DNA from: Megaustenia siamemsis
Taxonomy: Eukaryota > Mollusca > Gastropoda > Stylommatophora > Ariophantidae
Direction: 5' to 3'
Assembly: GCA_032433765.1 (NCBI GenBank)
Contig: JAVIAB010000024.1
Span: 9,048,821 to 9,112,820, forward strand
DNA: 64,000 bases
Shown: one piece after another, positions 32,446 to 44,745 of the stretch
Numbering within the stretch: the first letter of the stretch is position 1
Layout: every line of letters starts with the position of its first letter
Position numbers and translations under genes: made by a program
Notes under the pieces: generated by a model
Told to the model about the DNA's origin: nothing
The model's database searches: none
The model's input: only the letters and a program-made list of their open reading frames with translations

Positions 32446-32848
32446 ATAACAACATTAATCTATGGTATACAAATGGAAGTTATTGATTAAAGACTACGCT
32501 TGCAGTATTAAGTATACAATATACGACAATTGATAGCTGAGAGTGTTCCACCTATCTCCCAGCACCATATCCAATACAACCTTCATGTCGAAAGTGTGGA
32601 CATTCAGTTCTTATAAACCAGTCAAAAATGACTTTATTTATCAACGTGTTTATCGTATAATAATCGTGCAGGCAAAAAAGAAAGGAACACCAAATAGCCA
32701 AATCTCAATACCTAAAGTTTTTAGCACAGAAAACGGACAATGTATTCTCCCTGGACATTTATATTTTCCCCTTCAGCCATGTCCATTGTTCGCGGGGGTT
32801 TCATGGTGTTTCCCACATTTATTATTGTGCTTTCACACAGGTACTAAC
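32446..32848. other. No recognised feature
   Basis: Plus frame 32543 onward has no known motif and runs into the 26-bp array. Confidence 0.4.
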
Positions 32849-34517
32849 CTGTGCTCTCAATATTTTCTTGCTAACCTGTGCTCTCAATATTTTCTTCCTT
32901 CCTGTGCTCTCAATATTTTCTTCCTTACTGTGCTCTCAATATTTTCTTTCTAACCTGTGCTCTCAATATTTTCTTCCTCCCTGTGCTCTCAATATTTTCT
33001 TCCTCCCTGTGCTCTCAATATTTTCTTCCTCCCAGTGCTCTCAATATTTTCTTCCTTCCTGTGCTCTCAATATTTTCTTAATAACCTGTGCTCTCAATAT
33101 TTTCTTCCTTCCTGTGCTCTCAATATTTTCTTAATAACCTGTGCTCTCAATATTTTCTTAATAACCTGTGCTCTCAATATTTTCTTCCTCCCTGTGCTTT
33201 CAATATTTTCTTCCTTCCTGTGATCTCAATATTTTCTTCCTTCCTGTGATCTCAATATTTTCTTAATAACCTGTGCTCTCAATATTTTCTTCCTCCCTGT
33301 GCTTTCAATATTTTCTTCCTTCCTGTGATCTCAATATTTTCTTCCTTCCTGTGATCTCAATATTTTCTTCCTAACCTGTGCTCTCAATATTTTCACCCTC
33401 CCTGTGATCTCAATATTTTCTTCCTAACCTGTGCTCTCAATATTTTCACCCTCCCTGTGATCTCAATATTTTCTTCCTTCCAGTGATCTCAATATTTTCT
33501 TACTAACCTGTGCTCTCATTATTTTCTTCCTCCCTGTGCTCTTATTATTTTCTTCCTCCCTGTGCTCTCAATATTTTCTACCTCCCTATGCTCTCAATAT
33601 TTTCTTCCTCCCTGTGCTCTCAATATTTTCTTCCTCCCTGTGCTCTCAATATTTTCACCCTCCCTGTGCTCTCAATATTTTCACCTTCCCTGTGCTCTCA
33701 ATATTTTCTTCCTCCCTGTGCTCTCAATATTTTCTTCCTCCCTGTGCTCTCAATATTTTCTACCTCCTTGTGCTCTCAATATTTTCTACCTCCTTGTGCT
33801 CTCAATATTTTCACCTTCCCTGTGCTCTCAATATTTTCTTTCTCCCTGTGATCTCATTATTTTCTTACTCTCTGTGCTCTCAATATTTTCTTTCTCACTG
33901 TGCTCTCATTATTTTCTTCCTCTCTGTGCTCTCAATATTTTCTTTCTCTCTGTGCTCTCCATATTTTCTTCCTTTCTGTACTCTCATTATTCTCTTCCTC
34001 TCTGTGCTCTCAATATTTTCTTCCTCCCAGTGCTCTCAATATTTTCACCTTCCCTGCGCTCTCATTATTTTCTTCCTCTCTGTGCTCTCAATATTTTCTT
34101 TCTCCCTGTGCTCTCATTATTTTCTTACTCTCTGTGCTCTCAATATTTTCTTCCTCCCAGTGCTCTCATTATTTTCTTCCTCCCTGTGCTCTCATTATTT
34201 TCTTCCTCCCTGTGCTCTCATTATTTTCTTCCTCTCTGTGCTCTCATTGTTTTCTTCTTCCCTGTGCTCTCATTGTTTTTTTCTTCCCAGTGCTCTTATT
34301 GTTTTCTTCCTCCCTGTGCTCTCATTATTTTTTTTCTTCCCAGTGCTCTTATTGTTTTCTTCCTTCCTGTGCTCTCATTATTTTATTCCTCCATGTGCTC
34401 TCAATTTTTTTTTCCTTGCTGTGATCTCAATATTTTCTTCCTTCATGCGATCTCAATATGACTTCCTGCCTGTGCTCTCATTGTTTTTTTCCCTCGCCGC
34501 GCTCTCGAAATTGTATT
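32849..34517. repeat. 26-bp minisatellite, about 64 units
   Basis: Unit CTGTGCTCTCAATATTTTCT TCCTCC with CTTAATAAC, CACCCTCC and TCATTATT variants grouped in blocks. The last units decay (34.4-34.5 kb). Frames up to 333 codons across it repeat VLSIFSSSLCSQYFLPPCAL and are compositional. Confidence 0.95.
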
Positions 34518-34719
34518 ACTCCCTGTGCGTTCTATGACATGGCCGACATTGCAATACTGGCATCAAGTTTTCTTAGCATGTGTCCTATTCATCTCCAAAT
34601 CCTTTTCATAATTATTGTTGGACACTGTTGTTTGTTGCTGAAACTTTAGTTCATTTGCTCATTTGTGTCTGTCCAGAAAAGTAAAACACACACACACTAT
34701 CCTTATCTGATACATTTAA

Positions 34720-35097
34720 AGTATTTAGAAGAAATGAAAAGACAATTCGAGTTCAAAGAGAAGGGATTTCTCAGAAGAATGTTCAAAGTTCCCTGGACAG
34801 CTAAAAAGACCAATGAGGAAGTTCTCAGAGAGGCCAACACAAAAAGGCAGCTCCTAAAAATCATCAGAAAGAAACAATCAACATTTTTTCGGGGACATCA
34901 TGAGAAGAGGAAAGTTGGAATACTTGGTTACAACTGGCAAAATAAAATGAAAGAGAGATCGCGGACGACAAAGAGAGAAAATACTGGATAGCGTGGTGTC
35001 ATGGCATGGAAGACAGTCAACAACAGAACTGATACGATGCACTGTAGATAGAAGATTGTGGAAGGACATCATCACCTACGTCAACCGGAGTGGCACA
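34720..35097 (+). mobile_element. Line-A 3' half
   Basis: Plus strand: FLRRMFKVPWTAKKTNEEVL, REANTKRQLLKIIRKKQSTF, then a one-base insertion (FFRGHHEKRK instead of FFGHIMRRGK) that shifts the frame, then the RGRQREKILDS block in another frame and VDRRLWKDIITYVN. The end is ACATGATTTAG, so the GATG tail is nearly absent. Confidence 0.85.
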
Positions 35098-35580
35098 TGA
35101 TTTAGTAGTAGCTGTATCTTAATATTGAAAAATTTGTTCTAAAAAACTGAACATTACATCTCCCGAAACTCTCAGCTATCATTTATCTTGTAGTTTAACT
35201 TGTAAAATATCATTCACATATAAACATTGATTTTAGTTGAAAATGCTACATTTTGTGTGTGATGTTACAAACTGAAACCACTTCCATAAAATGTTACAAC
35301 TTAAAGAGTAATGTACAAGATTTACAAAATAAAGAGGAATGTACAAGACATCTTCATGCATAAACGTTGCTAAATTTACAAGATGGAACTAAAATTTCAC
35401 TTTCAAATTAAAAAAAAAACAACAACAACTCTGTCTAATGGCCGTGGTAGTGTTCTTTCCAAGACACCTACAATTATTATCTTGTCACGTGATCTGACGT
35501 TCAGAAATCTTCTTTGATAGAGATTGATTTGTCGGTAATATTTATTCAATAATCGCTGCGTTAACATACGAGCCGTCGTT
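35098..35580. other. Left copy of a 0.3-kb duplicated flank
   Basis: 35345-35580 matches 36345-36590 (TAAACGTTGCTAAATTTACA, GGTAGTGTTCTTTCCAAGAC ACCT, CTTGTCAC). No coding trace. Confidence 0.65.
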
Positions 35581-36260
35581 ATAATAAATAAATCAACGAT
35601 ATAATAAATAAATAAATGTTATAATAAAGAAATCAACGATATAATAACGAAATCAACGTTATAATGAAGAAATCAACGATATAATAAAGAAATCATCTTT
35701 ATAATAAAGAAATCATCGATATAATAAAGAAATCATCTTTATAATAAAGAAATCATCGATATAATAAAGAAATCATCTTTATAATAAAGAAATCATCGAT
35801 ATAATAACGAAATCAACGATATAATAACGAAATCAACGATATAATAAAGAAATCAACGATATAATAAAGAAATCAACGTTATAATAAAGAAATCATCGAT
35901 ATAATAACGAAATCAACGATATAATAACGAAATCAACGATATAATAAAGAAATCAACGATATAATAAAGAAATCAACGTTATAATAAAGAAATCATCGAT
36001 ATAATAACGAAATCAACGATATAATAACGAAATCAACGTTATAATAACGAAATCAACGTTATAATAAAGAAATCAACGTTATAATAAAGAAATCAACGAT
36101 ATAATAAAGAAATCAAGGATATAATAAAGAAATCAACGTTATAATAAAGAAATCAACGATATAATAAAGAAATCAACGATATAATAACGAAATCAACGAT
36201 ATAATAAAGAAATCAACGATATAATAAAGAAATCAACGATATAATAAAGAAATCAACGTT
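35581..36260. repeat. 20-bp minisatellite, 34 units
   Basis: Unit ATAATAAAGAAATCAACGAT with CATC/CAAC, CGAT/CGTT/CTTT and AAGA/ACGA alternation forming 40-bp and 120-bp higher-order periods. Confidence 0.95.
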
Positions 36261-36729
36261 ATAACTAAACACTTATCTTGAAACAATGACATGAACGCCA
36301 GAATAGACTTTAGACTAGAACGGGGATACATAAAAAGATAGTTCATACATAAACGCTGCTTAATTTACACTATGGAAGTAAAATTCCACTTTAAAATTGA
36401 AACAAACAGCTTTCCTTATAGTAGTGGATGGTAGTGGTAGTGTTCTTTCCAAGACACCTTCATTTCTGGTCTTGTCACATCATTTGACGTCAAGTAGTCG
36501 CCTTTGACAGAAATTTATTTGTCAAATTATTAATTTTGTTTACATTTTAAAATCGCCGCATTAAAAGAGGAATATACATTATAATAAAAAGATGAAAGTT
36601 GTAACTCAAGATAGGTATTAAAACAACGACATGATACATCATAATAAACTTTACACCCCAAAAACGTCACTACAGATAGGACAATCCCATAACTGCTCAG
36701 CCTCCGAGCCAACATTCAAGAAAGTGTTC
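36261..36729. other. Right copy of the duplicated flank, with one 20-bp unit
   Basis: 36345-36660 is the paralogue of 35345-35580 plus 36261-36330. It holds a single ATAATAAAAAGATGAAAGTT where the left copy holds 34 units. Confidence 0.65.
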
Positions 36730-37530
36730 GCCTGATCGTTCATACTGTTCTAGTGAACACGTTGCGTTTTGCAAAAACAGGTGCGCATCCCATGTACACT
36801 TCCGGATTGCTGTAAAGACCATCTCAGGCAGCACGATCCTCCTGCACTCGAGCAAATTCTGTGTAGACATCATGATCAGTGAGCCTTACCCAAGAATAGC
36901 TGTCCCGACATTTGAACTCAGGTCTACACTTCTGTGAGACACTCCATCCAACGGTAGTCTCGCTTTGACGAAATTTGCAGTCGAACAAAGATCACACATC
37001 TCGTCCCAGAGCAAAACCACGGTTCCGTTGTACGTCGATCAAAGATCAGTCGCCCGCAGCACTCTCTGCGCGATGGCGCCACAATAATGTTGCATTTATC
37101 GGCAGTTGAATGCGACCTGACCACACCTGCCTCCTCAAATGAAAATCCAGACCAGAAAGAAACAGTTGAAAACATTGCAGCAACAATCTCACCAGTCCTG
37201 AGACTGAAGCGGCTAGTCGGCCATCTTGACATGCCACACCAACCGGAAGTCCTAAATCCAGATTACACTTAGAATATATTTATTAAATTATACCATACAA
37301 CGGAAATAATCATTTTTGGAATTTTCGTGGAATAGGCAAAAGAAAAAACAAAACTGATTAGAAATATCACTAACTTATTATCATTTTCAGATTTAGAAAA
37401 CATTAGCAGGTTAAATGTTTCAATTATTTCATGATATTTAAATTACTTCCATTTTTAGGATCAACTTGACCCGGGTTCACCCTTTGAATGCCCGGTACAA
37501 ATAAGGGTAATGTATGTTATTTATTATTAT
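36730..37530. repeat. Rep-3, left copy
   Basis: Matches 39360-40120: GATCGTTCATACTGTTCTAG TGAACA, GATCAGTCGCCCGC, CCGGAAGTC, CCAGATTACAC, and beyond. Divergence is substantial. No recognised protein in either copy; frames are short. Confidence 0.75.
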
Positions 37531-37604
37531 TATTATTATTATACTTTTCGTCTTGTCAGACAGTCTAGTGGAGGTTATTGTGTATTTTTTTTAGGTTTTG
37601 TTTT

Positions 37605-38835
37605 TCTCGAACAGCTTCTCTCGTGGCTAATTCTACCAATGTTTAACAAACATGCTCGGCCACAGAATGAACAAGTCAGGCTCACTGATCCACAGGGTTT
37701 TCCTTCTTTTTCATGAGTCTTTTCTCTTCTAAGTTTTGCCTTAGTACAGTCTCAAATGATGTTATACCATTCCTTATACATGCTCTCCAAGATGTGCGAT
37801 CAATTGGCAGATGGTCCCAGTCATTTTCACAGAAGAGAAGTTATTCAGAGACGATTTACAAATATCTCTATATCGTAGTTTAGGTCTGTCGATGTGTCTA
37901 TTTCCCTGTATTAGTTCACCATATAGTATTTGCATGGGGATGCGTTTTTCTTCCATCCTTTGCCCCAGCCATCTTAGTCTTCGACATCTAGCATCGACAT
38001 GATTGTTGTGGTCTTAGCACGTTGCAGGACAGTTAAGTTGGTTATTTTGTCCTGCCATTTGATGTGAATTATTCTGCGGAGACATCGCACGTGGAAGACA
38101 TTTAGTCTTTTTTCCTGGTTTGAGTATGTTGTCCAGGTTTCAGATCCATATAATAGTGTGCTAAGCGCACAAGTTTGATATATTAAGAGTTTGGTCTTCA
38201 GTGTTAGTTTCGTGTTGTTCCAGGCCCTTTCTGTGAGTTTGCCAAAAGTCGTAGCTGCCTTACCAATTCGACTGTTTATTTCATCATCAAGAGAAGTGGT
38301 TGACGTGATTGTGGATCCAATATACATGAATTTCTGAACTGACCCCAGTTGACAATCTTTTAAAGTGATTAATAAAGGTTTGATGTCGCCTTGACTTAGT
38401 ATTACTGTTTGATCAGCGATTGTATTGTGGCTTCACTATGAGCGACTATGACTACATAGTCAGCAAATAAAAATTCTTTAAGTAGGGCAACATTTGTTTT
38501 TGTTTTTGCTCTTAGTCGTGCTAAGTTGAACAGTGAGCCATCTGATCTTGTGCGAATGTAAATATCTTCTGAGCTGTTTTCGAAGGTGTAATTTAGAAGG
38601 GCAGCAACAAAAATACCAAAAAGGGTGGGGGCGAGGACACATCCCTGTTTCACTCGGTTGTTGACTTTAAAACTCTCTGATGAACTCCCATCAAAGTAGA
38701 TTTTAGCATTCATGTTTTCATGAAAGGACATAATCAGCTTCAGAAATTTAGGTGGGCAGCCTATGCTTTCTAACACCCTGTAGAACCCATCTCTGTTTAC
38801 TGAGTCGATTGCCTTTGTATATATAATATATATAT
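37605..38835 (-). mobile_element. Line-G, RT to C-terminal zinc finger
   Basis: Minus strand in order: KAIDSVNRDGFYRVLESIGC (motif A area), RVKQGCVLAPTLFGIFVAAL (motif B), KEFLFADYVVIVAHSEATIQ (motif C, FADY instead of FADD), KFMYIGSTITSTTSLDDEIN, STLLYGSETWTTYSNQEKRL, HVRCLRRIIHIKWQDKITNL, YGELIQGNRHIDRPKLRYRD, then at 37612-37690 a finger with C-S-F-C-G-R and IGRISHERSC. It covers about the last 400 codons of the usual protein in two or three frames. Motif C mutation and frameshifts make it inactive. Confidence 0.85.
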
Positions 38836-38864
38836 GCTTTGTAATAATTAACAATGGTGTTTCC

Positions 38865-39130
38865 CCGGAGATCAATCGAGAATTATCAATAGCCATTAAC
38901 AAGTAAATACCATGGTAATAAATGGCATAGTACCAACAAGGCAGTAAAATTAAAAAAAATATTAAGGACAAGTATCTTCCCAATAGCACATTATGGTTCT
39001 GAATCATGGACAGACAACAATGAGAAAAATGTATTCATTCTAATCAAAATTTTACAGAAAAATCATTAGGTTTCCAGGGATGAAACAGAGAAATAAATAC
39101 ATTAAAAGACCTAAGCATTTCAGAGAATTG
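38865..39130 (+). mobile_element. Line-J fragment
   Basis: Plus strand: TSIFPIAHYGSESWTDNNEK NVFILIKILQKN, parallel to 40330-40560. Ends without the 3' region. Confidence 0.65.
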
Positions 39131-39359
39131 ACGTTTAAACAAGCAGTCGACACGACGTGTGCGACTCAGGATTTTTATTTCACCCCCTATAGAAATAATC
39201 CTTTCTGTCTACCGCGGGCTTCAAATACCGTACGTCAGCTTTTCAGCTAGCGGAACAGTGGTTTTAGCCGCACGGCCATGCGCACCTCAAATGGCGTCAC
39301 CGTAGGCGGTACATTCCTCTATCTGCTTAGCCCCCGTCCCAGCAACGAACAAAATGTTC

Positions 39360-40120
39360 ATCTTGATCGTTCATACTGTTCTAGTGAACATGTTGCGGTT
39401 TGCAAAAAAGGCGCGCAACTCATTATGTACAATCCCGGTCGATGTAACGACCGTCGCAGGTAGCACGACTTTCCTGCACCAGCGCCAATTCTGTGGAAAT
39501 TCACGATCAGTGAACGCTCACGAGATTCGCTGTCACAACAAATCAAAGCAGGCATACACTTCGATGAAACACTAAATCTGACCGTAGTCCAGTTGTTGGT
39601 AAATGTTGCAGTCCAACACTGATCCCACATCCCGTCTCAGGGCAAAAACTGACCCAATACTGTTGCACTTCTATCAAAGATCAGTCGCCCGCGGCACTCT
39701 GCGCGAAGGCGCCACAATCATGTTGAATACATAGGCAGGTGAATGCACCCGGCCCACAGTCATCTCCACAAACGAAAATCCAGACCAGAAGAATCATTTC
39801 CAAACAAATCGCTGTCAAAATGTCACCAGTCTTGAGATTGAAGTTTCTATTGAAAATCTTGGTCTACCGCACCAGCCGGAAGTCTTAAAACCAGATTACA
39901 CATAGTAGTATAACACTGAAATGGTCAGTTTGGGAATTTTAGTGAAATAGGCAAAACAAATATACTTGATAGAAATATCAAAAAATTATTATAATTTCCA
40001 GATTTCTATAACACAAGCAGTCTAAGCGCTTGAATTTTATTATACTGAAACTGCATCTAATTTTAGAATGAACCTGTATGCCGGCGGACACGGGTAATTT
40101 ATGTTATTTATAATATGAAT
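39360..40120. repeat. Rep-3, right copy
   Basis: See 36730-37530. Starts at GATCGTTCATACTGTTCTAG and fades near GTAATTTATGTTATTTATAA. Confidence 0.75.
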
Positions 40121-40289
40121 AAAATCATATTTATATATGTGATCTGTTATAATTAATCATGGGGTAGGGAATAGGAACTTATCGCAGTGCTGTGGTAAAG
40201 CTGGTAGCAAGGAGCCAGTTATTGGGGTGTGGTATACGCTCCTGGGTATGGTCACATATTTACAACAACAAAAAATAAAATAAGATACT

Positions 40290-40318
40290 GACGTTTCGGC
40301 CTGCGGCCTTCTTCAGAA
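40290..40318 (-). other. Hammerhead-ribozyme-like core
   Basis: Minus strand CTGAAGA, A, GGCC-GCA-GGCC stem-loop, GAAAC, GTC. It has all conserved core boxes (CUGANGA and GAAA, cleavage GUC), plus an extra A before stem II, also present at 51.9 and 4.57 kb. Lies in sequence that may be a Penelope-like element remnant. Confidence 0.45.
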
Positions 40319-40319
40319 T

Positions 40320-40726
40320 TATCAACAACCATAAACAATTAAATACCATGAGAATATATGGCATAATTAAATATATGGTACAATTAAAAATAATGAGGTT
40401 AAGTATCTTCACCATAGCACATTATAGTTCTGAATCATGGACAGACAACAATCAGGAAAATATATTAATACGAATCAAAATATTACAGAGGAATCATTAT
40501 ATTTTGCTTCCGTGGATGAAGCAGAGAAATAAAGACATTGAAAAACTAAGAATTTCAGAGAACAGACGAATAAACAACATCTAAAAGATGATATTAAAAT
40601 ACAACAATACGGTCAAATGACGCAGTGGACTGCAAATAACAACAAAAGAAGGTATGGTTCTAGGAAGACGAAACATGAGCAGAGAAGGATGAAGATGGTT
40701 TCAGAAAACAAAACGACATAGGACAT
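40320..40726 (+). mobile_element. Line-J C-terminus leading into the 40-bp array
   Basis: Plus strand: IMRLSIFTIAHYSSESWTDN NQENILIRIKILQRN, MKQRNKDIEKLRISENRRIN, then MVLGRRNMSREG-RWFQKTK and AEEIxGLARNKELN-like sequence. The match to 38.87-39.13 kb defines the family. The order (S-E-S-W, G-R-x-x-x-R-x-x-W) is that of LINE C-termini. Confidence 0.7.
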
Positions 40727-43700
40727 ATCAACAGAAGAAATTGAGGGCTAGAAACAAAGAATTAAACAGAAGAAATTGAGGGCTAGAAACAAAGAATTAA
40801 ACAGAAGAAATAGATGACATGGCTAGAGACAGAGAATTAAACAGAAGAAATAGATGACATGGCTAGACACAGAGAATTAAACAGAAGAAATAGATGACAT
40901 GGCTAGAGACAGAGAATTAAACAGAAGAAATAGATGACATGGCTAGAGACAGAGAATTAAACAGAAGAAATAGATGACATGGCTAGACACAGAGAATTAA
41001 ACAGAAGAAATAGATGACATGGCTAGACACAGAGAATTAAACAGAAGAAATAGATGACATGGCTAGACACAGAGAATTAAACAGAAGAAATAGATGACAT
41101 GGCTAGACACAGAGAATTAAACAGAAGAAATAGATGACATGGCTAGACACAGAGAATTAAACAGAAGAAATAGATGACATGGCTAGACACAGAGAATTAA
41201 ACAGAAGAAATAGATGACATGGCTAGACACAGAGAATTAAACAGAAGAAATAGATGACATGGCTAGACACAGAGAATTAAACAGAAGAAATAGATGACAT
41301 GGCTAGACACAGAGAATTAAACAGAAGAAATTGAGGGCTAGAAACAAAGAATTAAACAGAAGAAATAGATGACATGGCTAGACACAGAGAATCAAACAGA
41401 AGAAATAGATGACATAGCTAGAGACAGAGAATCAAACAGAAGAAATAGATGACATGGCTAGAGACAGAGAATTAAACAGAAGAAATTGAGGGCTAGAAAC
41501 AAAGAATTAAACAGAAGAAATAGATGACATGGCTAGAGACAGAGAATTAAACAGAAGAAATAGATGACATGGCTAGAGACAGAGAATTAAACAGAAGAAA
41601 TAGATGACATAGCTAGACATAGAGAATTAAACAGAAGAAATAGATGACATGGCTAGAGACAGAGAATTAAAGAGAAGAAATAGAGGACATAGCTAGACAT
41701 AGAGAATTAAACAGAAGAAATAGATGACATGGCTAGAGACAGAGAATCAAACAGAAGAAATAGATGACACGGCTAGACACAGGGAATCAAACAGAAGAAA
41801 AAGATGGCATGGCTAGAGACAGAGAATCAAACAGAAGAAATAGATGACATGGCAAGACACAGAGAATCAAACAGAAGAAATAAATGACATGGCTAGAGAC
41901 AGAGAATCAAACAGAATGAAATAGATGACATGGCTATAGACAGAGAATTAAACAGAAGAAATAGATGACATGGCTAGACACAGAGAATCAAAGAGAAGAA
42001 ATAGATGACATGGCTAGACACAGAGAATTAAACAGAAGAAATAGATGACATGGCTAGACACAGAGAATCAAAGAGAAGAAATAGATGACATGGCTAGACA
42101 CAGAGAATCAAAGAGAAGAAATAAATGACATGGCTAGACACAGAGAATCAAAGAGAAGAAATAGATGACATGGCTAGACACAGAGAATCAAACAGAAGAA
42201 ATAGATGACATGGCTAGACACAGAGAATCAAAGGGAAGAAATAAATGACATGGCTAGACACAGAGAATCAAAGAGAAGAAATAGATGACATGGCCAGACA
42301 CAGAAAATTAAACAGAAGAAATAGATGACATGGCTAGACACCGAGAATCAAACAGAAGAAATAGATGACATGGCTAGACACCGAGAATCAAACAGAAGAA
42401 ATAGATGACATGGCTAGAGACAGAGAATCAAACAGAAGAAATAGATGACATGGCTAGAGACAGAGAATTAAACAGAAGAAATAGATGACATGGCTAGACA
42501 CAGAGAATCAAACAGAAGAAATATATGGCATGGCTAGACACAGAGAATTAAACAGAAGAAATAGATGACATGGCTAGACACAGAGAATCAAACAGAAGAA
42601 ATAGATGACATGGCTAGACACAGAGAGTTAAACAGAAGAAATAGATGACATGGCTAGACACAGAGAATCAAACAGAAGAAATAGATGACACGGCTAGACA
42701 CAGGGAATCAAACAGAAGAAAAAGATGGCATGGCTAGAGACAGAGAATCAAACAGAAGAAATAGATGACATGGCAAGACACAGAGAATCAAACAGAAGAA
42801 ATAAATGACATGGCTAGAGACAGAGAATCAGACAGAATGAAATAGATGACATGGCTATAGACAGAGAATTAAACAGAAGAAATAGATGACATGGCTAGAC
42901 ACAGAGAATCAAAGAGAAGAAATAGATGACATGGCTAGACACAGAGAATTAAACAGAAGAAATAGATGACATGGCTAGACACAGAGAATCAAAGAGAAGA
43001 AATAGATGACATGGCTAGACACAGAGAATCAAAGAGAAGAAATAAATGACATGGCTAGACACAGAGAATCAAAGAGAAGAAATAGATGACATGGCTAGAC
43101 ACAGAGAATCAAACAGAAGAAATAGATGACATGGCTAGACACAGAGAATCAAAGGGAAGAAATAAATGACATGGCTAGACACAGAGAATCAAAGAGAAGA
43201 AATAGATGACATGGCCAGACACAGAAAATTAAACAGAAGAAATAGATGACATGGCTAGACACCGAGAATCAAACAGAAGAAATAGATGACATGGCTAGAC
43301 ACCGAGAATCAAACAGAAGAAATAGATGACATGGCTAGAGACAGAGAATCAAACAGAAGAAATAGATGACATGGCTAGAGACAGAGAATTAAACAGAAGA
43401 AATAGATGACATGGCTAGACACAGAGAATCAAACAGAAGAAATATATGGCATGGCTAGACACAGAGAATTAAACAGAAGAAATAGATGACATGGCTAGAC
43501 ACAGAGAATCAAACAGAAGAAATAGATGACATGGCAAGACACAGAGAATCAAACAGAAGAAATAGATGACTTGGCTAGAGACAGAGAATTAAACAGAAGA
43601 AATAGATGACATGGCTAGACACCGAGAATCAAACAGAAGGAATAGATATATGGCTAGTGACAGAGAATCAAACTAAAGAAATAGATGACATGGCTATCTA

Positions 43701-43994
43701 TCTATTGACCTTTCGAGCCGTAACCGGCCCATAGGGCGTAGACCAAGATACACCTTCTCCTATATGAATTTTTGTTCTAGCAGTTTTCTTTTAAAGATAT
43801 TTTATCAAATCTCGCCATCTGTCTCTGTTCTGTGCAAGCAGTTCTATCTCATTGAGGGAGCCGATTCCTGCTGCTCTTGCTTCTACTGGTTTGTTTTCCA
43901 TGTATATTTTGTCACTTGTTGGAATTAAACTTTTCAGACATGGCTAGAGACAGAGAATTAAACAGAAGAAATTGATGACATGGCTTTTACAAAA
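40727..43994. repeat. 40-bp minisatellite, about 75 units
   Basis: First two units and a few internal ones are 35 bp (ACAGAAGAAATTGAGGGCTA GAAACAAAGAATTAA). The rest are 40 bp (ACAGAAGAAATAGATGACAT GGCTAGACACAGAGAATTAA). In one frame the unit reads EEIDDMARDREL, like the A-R-D-R region of LINE C-termini. A block of about 921 bp (23 units) is duplicated: marker variants at 41766 and 42687, 42521 and 43442. Interrupted at 43696-43936 by Line-F. Confidence 0.95.
43696..43936 (-). mobile_element. Line-F 3' end inserted in the 40-bp array
   Basis: Minus strand: EARAAGIGSLNEIELLAQNR DRWRDLIKYL followed by the 3' UTR (CTACGCCCTATGGGCCGGTT) and an ATAGATAGATAG tail at 43696-43708. GACATGGCT occurs at both edges (43687-43695, 43937-43945), consistent with a 9-bp duplication in the array unit. 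Confidence 0.85.
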
Positions 43995-44024
43995 TGCATT
44001 GTCATCACAATGATACGATGTCTG

Positions 44025-44300
44025 AAAATAAGCTCTTGGAGTGACCAGAAAAAACAGGATCATAAATGATACTGTTAAAGAAAGAGTAGACATTGAACCA
44101 ATCCTAAGCTACTTACAGAAACAACAAATACACTGTTTGTCCATCTAGAAGAATGTCATGTGATTTTTTACCATAAAATTCATATAATAAAAGAGGAGAA
44201 CGGAGAAACACAAGAGGCAGACCGAGGGTAAGTTGAAGAGACAACATCAAAGAAATATTACAACATTGATTGACAATGATTGAACCTACGAAAAGAGCGA
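44025..44300 (+). mobile_element. Line-M C-terminal fragment
   Basis: Plus strand: GVTRKNRIINDTVKERVDIE PILSYLQKQQIH, then HLEECH and RRNTRGRPRVS. The pattern T-R-x-D-R-x-x-N-x-x-V, I-E-P-x-L, R-G-R-P-R is a LINE C-terminus. Single copy here. Confidence 0.6.
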
Positions 44301-44454
44301 GAACCAAAACTTTGTATCGCCCTCGACACCCGAACGCATACAAGAAAAACTGAAGAAAAAGAACAAAAGAATGGAGAAAAAAAATTATGGACAGAAAAGA
44401 AAAGAAAAGATGACATTTGGAAATAGCTGAATATCCAAGAAGGACCTAAGCCCG

Positions 44455-44740
44455 TTCGAGCAAGACAATTGAAATTGTGAAAATTTTCCCTCCGAGATGT
44501 GGGAAGGACACAGAACTTCAACAACCATGAGTCCACGTCACACCTTCGGATGACGGAGATGCGAGTTAAGATGGGCACAGTCAGAAATGAGAAGCTTAGT
44601 GGGCGTGTAAGAAGACTTACCAACCAACACAGAACTGGAGTCGTGAGTAGCTGAACACTGCGGGACTTGTTGAGGAGGGGATCTGAGCACTTTTGGACAT
44701 CAAAGTGCAGTGGTGATGACCCGCAAATAACTCAATAAGA
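44455..44740 (+). mobile_element. Line-H 3' fragment
   Basis: Encodes the segments DVGRTQNFNNHESTSHLRMT, MGTVRNEKLSGRVRRLTNQH RTGV, LLRRGSEHFW and ends GATGACCCGCAAATAACTCA ATAAG. RNase H part absent. Confidence 0.75.
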
Positions 44741-44745
44741 ATGTA

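Noticed and set aside
33536..34537. 333-codon plus-strand frame
   Set aside because: It is the 26-bp array read in one frame; neighbouring frames are open too. No start context, no non-repetitive domain.
40727..43994. Coding tandem-repeat protein
   Set aside because: The 40-bp unit is not a multiple of three and has stops in each frame after a few units.
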